From the NCBI GenBank assembly GCA_003427395.1, contig BFEA01000069.1, forward strand, positions 843,515 through 871,427: 27,913 bases of DNA. Reading direction: 5' to 3'. This document shows positions 7,459 to 17,067 of the stretch, in pieces; the first letter of the stretch is position 1; the number at the start of each line of letters is the position of its first letter. Both the position numbers and the translations under genes were made by a program. Under the pieces are notes generated by a model. It did not search any database. It was given only the letters and a program-made list of their open reading frames with translations, and was not told the origin of the DNA. Source of the stretch: Chara braunii. Its lineage: Eukaryota > Streptophyta > Charophyceae > Charales > Characeae.

Positions 7459-9012
7459 CTATGCATGTCTGTCATCAGGTTGACTGCGAACTATGACGTC
7501 TCCTGTTGAGAGATGTCGTGGCCGAGCAGCAACTATGGCGTCTCCTGTTGACAAGCCGGGGTTCAATGTCTCTCCGCAAGCTATCGCCGTTGCGCCGTGT
7601 ATGAGGCAACTGAGGTTGATTCCCCACATCAGTGACGTTGCTAGCACAACCTCTCTGTTCACCAGAACAAACCATCCCTTGCCAACACGTGACCACTTTT
7701 TCCCCTTGTTGCATGCTTGCATTATAGTGGTGACTGCGGCATACTGTAGAGCACCGTCAGGTGTTGCCCCCTTCATCACAACACGCAACACATTATGCAG
7801 ATCGGGGAAAGCACGTGCCAACCTCAAAACTGCATGTGCCCAACCTTTTGAAATTTGTCCACCCGCCCCCTTTAAATCATAGTAAACATCATCTTCCTCG
7901 TCTGCCTTGTCGCTGCTGACATCGCTGCCGCTCACCTCCACGTCAGAAGACGATGCCTCCTCATCCTCTTCTTCATCTTCTTCTATATCTTCATTGTCTG
8001 TGTATATTGCAAGACAACTTGCCAAATCGGCGTCTTCGTATCCAACATCACACTGATCTCTCTCTATAGTGTTAGCATTGAAGATATCCGCAAGCAGTAC
8101 CTCCTCTGTATCAGCTATCTGCATGGGAGGCACATCGACTGCCATATTGCTTATTGATTCTCCTGCTGCTGATGTCTCTCCGTTGTCTGGAATGATTGCT
8201 AAACTTGTTTCCCTGACGATCAACTTTCACCCTTCTTCTCTTTCTCTTTGTCTCTCAACATCGCAACTTGCAAGACTGAGCCGGTCCAAAATGCGTGACA
8301 ATAAGTCCCCCCATAATGGTATGCCGGATATGAAGTCGTCTTCTCCTCTCGCTGGCACAAATTCGATCAGATCTTTACCCTGCAAATCAAACTCTGTCAC
8401 TTCGTGCAACGCCTCGTGGATGACGTTCCTGTCCTCATCACTCTTTTTCATGAAATCGCAGAGCTGATCCAGCAGAACATATTCCACACCATCTGCAACA
8501 ATTACAGGAACATCTTGAAAGTCCTATGGTGGTGTTTGTGTGATGTCCTTCATTCTAGACAACACCACATCACCACTTTTCAACTCGTCCTTGGACCCAT
8601 CTACAAGCATGTCGGAGTTCTCCGCCACAGTGCCCAGCAACTTTTTGAAATTTGCAGGTGCATACGTTCCCCCTTTTTGGTGCATTGTCATGTCCACGTC
8701 TCCATCTTCGCGCATCCCTTCGTTGCACATCCACTGAATCACTCCTTTTAGACTATAAGGACTGTGTTCCACTTCGTTGTCCACACGTACATGTGGTGAC
8801 TCTCTTAAGCGTTGCAAGAGCATTCGTGCCTTGACACAACCCTCGTCATTTGCCATGATTGTGGATCTCATATCCACACTGACTGCGACGTACCTCGACA
8901 CCCTCTTCTTCAACAAAGAGAACTCGATGTCACCGTTGTAGTGGATGCCCTCCGCTGCATACTTCATTACCTCAGCAAGAGCCTTCTCCACCTGTGCTAC
9001 CGACATCGACAT
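7459..9012 (-). CDS. Acidic protein of unknown function, interrupted by two in-frame stops or short introns
   Basis: The start is ATG 9012 (residues MSMSVAQVEKALAEVM). One reading frame stays open to TAG 7459-7461 except for TAG at 8524-8526 and TGA at 8227-8229. Each stop could lie in an 81-nt intron with matching phases: 8573-8493 (G|GTGATG to TTGTTGCAG) and 8267-8187 (AA|GTTGCG to CATTCCAG). That model gives about 463 residues. If the introns are not real, this is a two-stop pseudogene. The middle is strongly acidic (DNEDIEEDEEEDEEASSSDV). The C-terminal part is more hydrophobic and ordered-looking (GWAHAVLRLARAFPDLHNVL, then SLMWGINLSCLIHG). It ends with a 14-residue duplication (LSTGDAIV / LSTGDVIV). 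No family recognised. It lies upstream of and co-directional with the Plavaka transposase. Confidence 0.45.
7486..7551 (+). repeat. In-frame 42-bp tandem duplication
   Basis: The segment around AACTATGACGTCTCCTGTTG (7489 on) recurs 42 bp later as AACTATGGCGTCTCCTGTTG (7531 on). This encodes two 14-residue units at the C terminus of the acidic protein. Confidence 0.7.
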
Positions 9013-9075
9013 GATGGTACAGTTTGTCTTTTGTCCTCTTCTCTCTGCCAGGCAAAACGCACAATGACGTCATCG

Positions 9076-9077
<2 letters not shown>

Positions 9078-9113
<36 letters not shown>
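9078..9113 (+). repeat. (TG)n microsatellite
   Basis: About 36 bp of TG, 43 bp before the inverted-repeat element at 9156. Confidence 0.95.
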
Positions 9114-9116
<3 letters not shown>

Positions 9117-9155
9117 TATACATGGTCTGTGCATGGTCTCCTTGTCTGTGCCCAA

Positions 9156-9225
9156 GTTGGCTACTGCGTGCCATTCCAAGTCGCAAAGGTGGTGATTCCT
9201 CAGATTCTTGCACGCAGTAGCCAAC
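9156..9225. repeat. 70-bp inverted-repeat element, copy 7
   Basis: The left arm is GTTGGCTACTGCGTGCCA. The right arm is its reverse complement except at the inner end. Counting the outer AA/TT the inverted repeat spans 9154-9227. It is followed by TTCATTGCTGCATGCCAGAA, then (TG)n. Confidence 0.9.
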
Positions 9226-9245
9226 TTCATTGCTGCATGCCAGAA

Positions 9246-9266
9246 TGTGTGTTTGTTTGTGTGTGT

Positions 9267-9305
<39 letters not shown>

Positions 9306-9324
9306 TGTGTGTGTGTGTGTGTGN

Positions 9325-9395
<71 letters not shown>
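9246..9395 (+). repeat. Long (TG)n microsatellite with one N
   Basis: TG repeats with occasional TATG or TTTG interruptions. The N at 9324 probably marks an assembly join. The Cys-Val and Thr-His frames read from it are artefacts. Confidence 0.95.
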
Positions 9396-9397
<2 letters not shown>

Positions 9398-9466
9398 TAG
9401 TGTACATGTGCATTGATGTGTGTGTGTGTGTATGGTCTGTGAGTGTGTCTCCTTCACTGTGCCCAA

Positions 9467-9535
9467 GTTGGCTACTGCGTGCCATTATCCGTCGCGATGG
9501 TCGTGATTCCTCGATTCTGGCACGCAGTAGCCAAC
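9467..9535. repeat. 69-bp inverted-repeat element, copy 8
   Basis: The arms are nearly perfect (GTTGGCTACTGCGTGCCA and its complement with TGGCACGCAGTAGCCAAC). Flanks on both sides (TGTGCCCAA before; TTCATTGCT.CATGCCAGAA after) match copy 7, so the duplicated unit is larger than the element. Confidence 0.9.
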
Positions 9536-9554
9536 TTCATTGCTACATGCCAGA

Positions 9555-9612
9555 ATGTGTGTTTGTGTGTGTGTGTGTGTGTATGCGTGTGTGTGTGTGT
9601 GTGTGTGTGTGT
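9555..9612 (+). repeat. (TG)n microsatellite
   Basis: TG repeat with one TATGCG interruption. It follows copy 8 after the same CATGCCAGAA spacer that precedes the TG tract of copy 7. Confidence 0.95.
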
Positions 9613-9871
9613 GGCAGACAGACAGACATACACACAGACAGACGTACAGAGAGACACACACACATACATATGGACAGACAGATAGACAGCATGGTTGACA
9701 GACAGACAGACACACACACCACACACGGACATATAGACAGACAAACAGACTGACAGACAGACAGACTGACAGACAGTTAGACTGACTAACTGACAGACAC
9801 ACACACCCCGAGTCAGACAGACAGACAAACATAAAGACAGACAGAAAAACAGACAGACAAACAGACAGACG
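9613..9871 (+). repeat. (CAGA)n tetranucleotide repeat, degenerate
   Basis: Degenerate CAGA/ACAGAC repeats run up to the outer GAA of inverted-repeat copy 9. The long Ser-Val-Cys-Leu frames on the minus strand come from this repeat and are not genes. Confidence 0.95.
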
Positions 9872-9873
9872 AA

Positions 9874-9943
9874 GTTGGCTACTGGGTGCCATTCCCCTCG
9901 AAGAGAGATGTCATTCGCAAGTTTCTGGCACGTTGTAGCCGAA
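9874..9943. repeat. 70-bp inverted-repeat element, copy 9
   Basis: The left arm is GTTGGCTACTGGGTGCCA. The right arm TGGCACGTTGTAGCCGAA is diverged. It is followed by TTCAAGGCTGCATG and a TG tract, as in the other copies of this block. Confidence 0.75.
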
Positions 9944-9953
9944 TTCAAGGCTG

Positions 9954-9955
<2 letters not shown>

Positions 9956-10028
<73 letters not shown>
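9956..10028 (+). repeat. (TG)n then (GA)n microsatellite
   Basis: About 60 bp of pure TG change directly to 14 bp of GA. Confidence 0.95.
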
Positions 10029-10380
10029 CAAATAGGCAGACAGACAGACAAATACACAGACAGACATACATACACATAGACGGACAGACTGGTAGATAGA
10101 GAAACAGACAGACAGACAGACGGACGGACAGACAGACATACACACACATGCACAGACAGACAGACAAACATACAGACAGACACACAGACAGACAGACAGG
10201 CAAACAGACAAACAGACAGAGCGACAGACTGTGAGACAGACAGACATACAGACACACATGTGCAGAGACAGACAAACAAACATACAGACAAACAGACAAA
10301 CAGATAGACAGACAGGCAGACAGACAAACAGACGGCGGGGACAGACTGCCAAAAGACATGAAAAACAGACACACACATGC

Positions 10381-10411
<31 letters not shown>

Positions 10412-10459
10412 CACAGACAGACAGAGAGACAGACAGACAGACAGACAGACAAACATGTT

Positions 10460-10493
<34 letters not shown>

Positions 10494-10538
10494 GAGACAG
10501 ACAGACAGACAGATAGGCAAACAGACAAACAGACAAAC
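10029..10538 (+). repeat. (ACAG)n tetranucleotide repeat, degenerate, about 510 bp
   Basis: ACAG/CAGA repeats with CACA and AAAC variants end at the ACGAA preceding inverted-repeat copy 10. Within it, CACACATG..CAGA sub-blocks recur (near 10143, 10252 and 10371), pointing to higher-order duplication. Confidence 0.95.
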
Positions 10539-10541
10539 GAA

Positions 10542-10608
10542 GTTGGTTAGTGGGTGCCATTCCCCGTCCCAACGGTCATCATTCGTTGGTTTCTGGCACG
10601 CAGCCAAC
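10542..10608. repeat. 67-bp inverted-repeat element, copy 10
   Basis: The left arm is GTTGGTTAGTGGGTGCCA. The right arm TGGCACGCAGCCAAC has lost three bases (TAG). It is followed by TTCAATGTTGCACGCCAGAA and a TG tract. Confidence 0.7.
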
Positions 10609-10627
10609 TTCAATGTTGCACGCCAGA

Positions 10628-10629
<2 letters not shown>

Positions 10630-10696
<67 letters not shown>

Positions 10697-10713
10697 TGCG
10701 TGCGTGTGTGTGT
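10630..10713 (+). repeat. (TG)n then (CGTG)n microsatellite
   Basis: Pure TG followed by about seven CGTG units and a short TG tail. Confidence 0.95.
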
Positions 10714-11447
10714 TGCAGACAGACATACAGGCAGACAAACATATATAACATATGGAGCAGACGGACCACAAAACTTTATGTGTTGTCCATGTATATCTGT
10801 GACCTATGTGTATTTATTCCTGCGATAGAGGTTGGACAATGCAACGCAGTCCCACGTTCAGCCATTCGACATTATTATAGGTGTTCGTTGTTTAAATAAG
10901 AGAGGAGGAAGCAAAATTTGGAATCACCTTTTTATCTGTCTCTCCCCTCATTTTTATAGATTTCTCAATTGGATGAAACCAAGTATGTTTATGCATTGAA
11001 ACCAAGAAAGGAAGAAGACGAAAAAAAAAAACCTCATCCTCTCTCTCTCTCTCATGTTTATACATTGAAACCAAGATACTTGAAGAAAGGAAGAACACAA
11101 AATGAAAAACGATAGACAGTTAAAGAAAGAAAGTAAGAAAGAAAAAAAGGAGAACAAGAAAGAAAGTAAGAAAGAAAAAAATGAAGAACCAATGGTGATA
11201 TTCTATCTGGCGCTCGGCGCCCAGACTACAGATGGCAGATCCTATCTAGCCTAGACTACAATGCCGAATGATGACGACAACAGTTATCCCGAAGTACGGG
11301 CATACAGCGACCAATGTCGCACGCTTCCAACACCAAGTATGTCTCTCGCCTCACTCACAACCTCGTTCCCCAACACACAGATGTCACTTGCACCCAAGGA
11401 CCACCCTACGCCACACCCATCTTACAGCAACGCAGCTCGGCTATGGC
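10714..11447. other. Gene-free flank of the chromovirus insertion
   Basis: There are purine-rich AAAG/GAAA tracts at 11080-11185, and two copies of ATACATTGAAACCAAG-like sequence near 10991 and 11060. I see nothing that supports a gene. Confidence 0.5.
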
Positions 11448-11452
11448 TGCCT
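11448..11452 (+). repeat. Left target-site duplication TGCCT
   Basis: These five bases directly precede the 5' LTR and are repeated directly after the 3' LTR at 21531-21535. Confidence 0.9.
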
Positions 11453-11795
11453 TGCAGCGGGCCTTCATCTGCCCTGGCCTATTTGGCTATTTGCCCAGTT
11501 CGGCCTGTGGGACCAGGCCGTGGTCTGACCCCACAGGCCGTGTGTTGTTCTAGTCCTGCCCGGTACCACTGTCGATACCAGACCAGGCCAGTCCAGTCCA
11601 GTCAGTCAGTCCGCTGGGGGTAAACCCCAACAGTTGTCTGTCTTTCCTCATTCTTCACTTTTGCAGATCTTGGAGTACGTGCGTGTGGAGTCTGCGTCGG
11701 AGCTGCGCTGTCCCTTCCAGCTCCATCTCTACCTCCTCCTTCGTCCACCCTTCTTCTCCACCCTGTCGGACCGTCATCCCGGCGGGTCCGGTACA
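11453..11795 (+). repeat. 5' LTR
   Basis: It runs from TGCAGCGGGCC to GGTCCGGTACA, 343 bp. It lacks the 13-bp segment present near the start of the 3' LTR (CTACAGCCAGG region). It contains short AGTCCAGTC/AGTCAGTC iterations. Confidence 0.93.
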
Positions 11796-11796
11796 C

Positions 11797-11808
11797 TGGT
11801 ATCAGAGC
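11797..11808 (+). promoter_or_regulatory. Primer-binding site for initiator tRNA-Met
   Basis: TGGTATCAGAGC lies one base after the LTR. This is the standard plant retrotransposon PBS, complementary to the 3' end of initiator tRNA-Met, and primes minus-strand cDNA synthesis. Confidence 0.92.
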
Positions 11809-11867
11809 AGGCTTCCTCCCTGCTCCTCTCCCCCACCCACCCCACCTATCAGTTGCCATGCAGCTTG

Positions 11868-11899
<32 letters not shown>

Positions 11900-13903
11900 C
11901 GCTCGCCACTTTTATTTGGTAATGATACCGGTGCACTCTTTCGATCGTTACTTCTGCACCGGTGGTCCAAATTTATTGTTCTTTAGCTTCTTCGAAAGCT
12001 CTCGATGAGCCGCTTGCCACAAGCTATAGATCGCATAATTCTGTGGGGTGGTTGAGGAGCTACAATCTTTCAAAGATCGCAATTTTTTTAAAAGCTCCAA
12101 AAAAACCACCCGTGCTCGTTTTTTCAACGAGCGCTATTACTCTAGGCAGTGGCTGATGCTGCACCTTATCTCGTTGGAAGCGGATTTCAAAACGCTTTCC
12201 AACAAGGCCTCTTTTGCCAAATTTCACCCAGCGGGTGAAAAATAATTGGCAAAAGACTTTTTGTCCTCTACATCTCCTCTCTTGACCCGTGGCCATCTCC
12301 AAAAGTGCCACGTGGCAGTTTGCTGAGGATTTTTTTGAAGACCCCCATGGCTAGGGGGCTGCACTACAGTGGAACTGTGTAGCTGATCACGATCTCAGCC
12401 AACCCCAGACAATGTGCAACAACAGTTCATCACCACCTTGAAGACCCGTTCTCCCAAGGGATGTGTGAAGGCCAAGATCTTGTGGATCTTGGTGAAGTTG
12501 TATGCTATTGGTTACCCTAGAGCTAGGTATCACCTCTCTCATCCCTAATCCACTCTCCCACTCCCTTTTCCCTCTCTCCCCTTTATCATCTGACCTTCTT
12601 TTTCTCTCACCACCACTCATCCATCACCTTTTCTCACTCCTCTCTCCACTTTTCTCATTTCTCTCCTCTTCTCCCCACTAATCTCTCATCCCCTTCACTC
12701 TTTCTCCATCCACTACCATATTTTTACTCTCTCCTCTCCCAACCTCACTCTCCTTGCTTCTTTTCCCTACTTCTCTCCTCTCCTTCCCCTTAATCTCTCA
12801 TACCCTTCCCTCTTCACTCATCTCCCATCATTTTTTTCTCTCCTCTCTCTCCTCCTGTCTTCCCCCAACTACAACCCCATCATCTCCCTCACCTACCACT
12901 TCAATCTTTTCTCTTTTCCACCTATTTTTCTCTCTTTTTCATCGCTTTTTCATCTCCCCCATCCCCCACCTTACCTTTTTCTTTCTCTTCTCACTTCTTT
13001 CCCTCTTTCTTCATCACTTTTCCATCCCTCCCCACACCCAACTCCGAATTTTTCCGTTTTTCCTTTTTTTCTCTTTCTCTTTGATGTAAAATTTTCTTTT
13101 CCTCTAAAAATCTGAATTATTTTATTCCCTACCTCTTTTTTTATTTTTTGATTTATTTTTTGATTTATTTTATTTATTCTGATAATTTGAAATTCTCTGC
13201 GGCACCTCTATATCTTGCTAGGACTTAGTCTTTCTTTGTTGTCGACGCACATTTTGTCCCCTTGGGGATAACAAAGTGCTACCGAAATTTCCCGTTTTCT
13301 GCATACTTCGTCTTTTTCAGCACATCTTGACCCTTTGGGGGTAAGTGCTGGCAAAATCTTCTTATTTTACTTAGTCTTTTTCTTGACGGCACACTTCGAC
13401 CCCATGGGGGTAACGAAATGCTCCCGAAATTTTTGAAAAAAAAATCAAAAACTTAGCTTCTCTTCACTCTCCTCCACCTCCTTATTTATTTATTTATTTC
13501 TATTTATTCATTTAATTTATTTTTACCTCAAAATTTTATTGTTTATTCTATTTTTTCTCCCCCTCCCCTTCATATTATATTTTTTTTCTTGATTAGGTCG
13601 CCGCTACCCTCCCCTAACCACCTAAACTTCGGTTAGAGTTTTCTTAGTTTTTTTTAGGGTTTAGGGTTCTCCTAACTCCCGCCCCCCTTCCTACTCTCCC
13701 GCCTCCTCTCGTCGGGCACCCTGGACCTGGACGGCTCCTCCGCCCTCGAGCGGTTCGGCGCCTTCGTCTCACACACGACCCGCAAAATCCAAGGCGAGCC
13801 GACTCACACATACTCACTCCGCTCCCGCGGTCCCCTTCCTCTTACCGGTGGGCCCCTTTCCCCACACACTCCTTTGAGGACTACCTCCATTCCCCTTCCG
13901 ACC
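11809..13903 (+). other. 2.1-kb untranslated leader of the chromovirus
   Basis: It contains a 29-base A run (about 11871-11899) and a strongly pyrimidine-rich tract (about 12530-13110). A T/A-rich section with three related repeats follows (13225-13435), then a TTTAGGG doublet (13653-13666). No believable coding frame is present. Frames over the CT tract are low-complexity. Confidence 0.7.
13225..13435 (+). repeat. Three related leader repeats with GC-rich palindromic cores
   Basis: Units start at 13225, 13307 and 13371 with TTAGTCTTT or TTCGTCTTT. Each contains a GCACA..TTGACCCC-type core (CCCCTTGGGGATAAC, CCCTTTGGGGGTAAG, CCCCATGGGGGTAAC), and units 1 and 3 continue into TGCTACCGAAATTT-like sequence. 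The core is self-complementary, so each unit could form a small hairpin in the genomic RNA. Confidence 0.75.
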
Positions 13904-15976
13904 ATGGAAGGGAGTTCATTCGAGGAGATAGCCACGGCGCAGTCCACACCCCAGGTCAGCGCGCCGTCAGCGGCTCATGATCAGGCCCATGCGGACACCA
14001 TGGACCTTCATGCCGTCCTTATAGCAATCCAGACACAACTTAGTATGCTTGGACCGTTGCAAGCGCAAATCAATGCGCTATCCCTATCCGTCAACCGCCT
14101 CAAGAGCTCCCCTCATCGCTCTCCCCACCGCTCTCACACCCCTTCCCCTACCGGCTCCGATTCCGGCTCCCCAGGACTCTGGAGACGGAGTCACCATGGT
14201 TCCCCCTCCTCTGCAGGCCAGGCCCAACACTCCCCCTCAGCGGTGGCGAGTGCTGCTGCCGCTCAGACCACCCCGTCTGTTGCGGTAGTTCTTCCGGCCA
14301 CGGCCGCCCCTACCGTCTCTACTACTGCCGTAGGTGCTGCGGTCCAGGTACTGCCTTCTGGCCTAGCAGTTTCATCGACCCACACTGGTGTTGCTTCCCC
14401 GCTTTCCGCACTGGTCGCGGCAATACGGCTCTGCCCTTTTCTTCCTGCCTTCGTCCCCCCGCCCCCACAGCAGCGTACCGCCCAGGCTGGGATTTCTCCT
14501 CCCACGGGGAGACCCGCTCCGCCCCCTCCACCTCCGACCCCGCGCACCCAGCGAGTGGCCACTTTACAGGCCACCATCGCGTAGGCTCAGGCGGAGATTC
14601 TCGCTCTGGGACAGCCTCACCCATCACAGGCTGCCCACCCTTCCTCCTCGACCACCCCTTCGGTCCCCATGATGCAGGCTCGTTTCCCTCGACCTGCTCC
14701 TCAGCCTCTTCCCTCTTACCTGGCTATTCCGGGACAGCTGCCCGCGGTCGTTGCCTCCTCGTCCGCTGGTCCATCAGCCAGCGGCCACGGCCCACAGCCT
14801 TCTCCCACCTTTGCCCCAGCAGCGGCCTCGACTTACGCCGCCGCAGTGCACTCACCTCGATCTCTCTCTCCCCGCTATCAGCACAGTGGACATCCTCCTG
14901 TGCGCACCACGGACATTCCCGAGTATGATGGGACATCCCGTGTCTCTCGCTGGTTGCAGATAGCAATGCGCACACTCTCTATGATGACCATCCGTTAGGA
15001 GTTGTGGTGCGATGTGCTCGCAACCAAATTGCGAGGTAGCCCTTCCACTGCGTGGGAGGATCATTATACCCAGCGCCTCCGCGTGGGTGAGGTCCCCACT
15101 CTGGCCGACTTCGCGGGCTTCCTTTAGGACCGTTTCGGCGCTCGTCATGACGCCACCGAGGCCTTAGACCGCGTCACCCAGACCAGATGGTCCGGATCCT
15201 CCATACCGGCCGACCTGGAGCGTCACATCCGGGTGTTCCAGGAAGCTCGCCTTGTTTGTGACGAGACGTTCCTACCGGAGGTCACACTCACCGACCGGTT
15301 CCTCGTCAGCCTGCCGACTGACTATCGCTTAGAGCTATGGAGGCGATCATTCTCTTCTGCGGAGCAGGCATACGAGGCTGCGCGTCAGTACCAGAGGATG
15401 TGCAGTCGCTTCTCCGCCGCCCCATCCGCTTCGCGGCCAGCCGCCACCTCCTAGTCTCGCGGTACCACCTGAGGCCGCTCCTCGTTTGCTGGTCGTTTTC
15501 GTTGCCCGGCTCGACCTGGAGCGCCATTCTCTCGGCACTACAGTTCTCTCGAGTATGGAAAGGACGCCTCAGCCGAGCTCGATCCTACCATTGGGGATGC
15601 CTCCGAGGACATCGAGCTTCGGGACGTTATCCTGTACCACTTGGATGATGACACTATCCCGATGGCCGAGCGCCTGCAGCTGGCTATGTCTGCCATGGGT
15701 CGTGCGCGCAGTTGGATTGCATAGGCTGGCGCCCGCATACCCACAGTTCCTCAGATAGACCTCCCCCAGGGTTTTGTCCCTCGTCGCGGAGCTCTATCCC
15801 CCGAGGAGCGTGCCACCCTCGAGGCCCGACGCGGCTGCCTTCGTTGCCGCCAGGATGGACACACCTCCTCACGGTGTCCATACCACACCGCCCTCGATCA
15901 GTACTACGCTGACGTTTCTCGTCAGCGCCGATCTCAGTCCCCCCCCGGCCCGGCCCGACCAGCCCCACCCAGCTAG
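13904..15976 (+). pseudogene. gag: Chromovirus gag (capsid and zinc knuckle), broken
   Basis: The start is chosen at ATG 13904 in a strong context (ACCATGG). The first ~250 codons are Pro/Ser/Ala-rich. A retrotransposon capsid-like region follows, including IPEYDGTSRVSRWLQIAM, TAWEDHY and LADFAGFL. A CX2CX4HX4C zinc knuckle (CLRCRQDGHTSSRC) lies at 15836-15877 and would bind genomic RNA in the virus-like particle. In frame are TAG stops at 14582, 14996, 15125, 15452 and 15722, plus TGA at 15470. All except the TGA fall where Gln would be natural (for example TIA*AQAEI). The frame changes by one base in the C/G-rich run near 15940-15970, leading into the protease frame. Confidence 0.85.
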
Positions 15977-17067
15977 CCACAGTGCAGTGTACCCCTGAGG
16001 CCTCGCTCGTAGTCGGCTTCCCGCCCACCGAGTCGCGGTTTGCCCCTTTGGCTACCCCACCAGAGGATCCTCAGGACATGACAAACGCAGTTCTCTCTTC
16101 CCCGTCGTCTGTCGAGGTATCGTCTGCCTCCCAGCAGACCGCCGCATCTAGCGCTTCTCCCCCGAGACTTCCGACGTGTCGCGCCATTCTCACAGCCCAT
16201 TGTTGCGCTCAGCTGGCCACTCTCGATGACGTTGTGTCATCTCTCCTAGATTTGAACATTCTTCAGGCTCGTTAGGAGCGACTCACGGGACACGTAAACG
16301 TCCTGTGTGGTCTTCTCGCTCTTCTCTCTGACCCTGATCGTACCCTCCTCATTATCCCTATTCGCCGAGGGACATCTACGAGAGTGTATTGCGCTTTATG
16401 GGACTCTGGCTCGCAGGGAAATTTCGTTCACCCTCGAGTGGTTGAGGAAGCTTGCCTAGCTACCTCAAGGTCTCGCTCTCCTATCTTCGTTACCCTCGGA
16501 GATAACAAGACACATCGCTTCTTCGATCAGACGGTCCCCGACCTCCACTTCTCCCTCACCCTCCAGCCAACGGATAGTACCCAGGCGCCTCGGCGCTACC
16601 ATTCCTCCGCATACTTCGATGTGCTGGAGACTGGGTACGACTTTATTCTTGGCACTCCCTGGTCTCGCCGGTTCCGTGACACAGAGGCCGAATGGGCGAC
16701 CGAGACACTCGTTCTCAAAACGAAGTGTGGTCAGACCCATCGTGTCCCGTTCATTGGAACCACGGGCGACACCCCTCCCGACCTACTTCCTCATAACCCT
16801 CGTCCCTCAGGGTCCCACCCCAACATCGCGTTCACTTCCCCTCGTCAGTTTGCTCACTTCATACGACAGGAGGATGTCACGTTCTACTCAGTGAACGTCA
16901 TTGATCTTCTTCGCTATGATCCACTCTGTCCCGAGGTTGAGCTCATCTCTCTGGAGCCCGATCCCCCTGACCCTCCTTCCATCTTCGCGGCTCCCATCTC
17001 TACATCCACTCGTCAGCCTGCTGATACCCCCTCCACGTCTTAGGCCCCTGCGCCGTCGATTGTTTAG
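15977..17067 (+). pseudogene. pol (protease): Chromovirus aspartic protease region, broken
   Basis: The retropepsin core is readable: ALWDSGSQGNF (Asp-Ser-Gly at 16402-16410) and, downstream, YDFILGTPWSRR (about 16636-16671), matching the family's 'D(S/T)G' and 'ILG.pW' blocks. It would cleave the Gag-Pol polyprotein. TAG stops at 16273, 17041 and 17065 interrupt it, so no complete product is expected. The stretch before the DSG is a Ser/Pro-rich linker. Confidence 0.82.

Noticed and set aside
8997-10899. Many long frames encoding Cys-Val, Thr-His or Ser-Val-Cys-Leu repeats on both strands
   Set aside because: They are direct translations of TG, CA and CAGA microsatellites and are open only because the repeat lacks stops.
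11208-11240. Near-palindrome TCTGGCGCTCGGCGCCCAGA as a second PBS or tRNA remnant
   Set aside because: There is no adjoining LTR boundary and no cloverleaf; the true PBS is at 11797.
12754-13089. Frame of 111 codons rich in Phe, Ser, Leu and Pro
   Set aside because: It lies wholly inside the pyrimidine tract of the chromovirus leader, so its composition simply reflects the tract.
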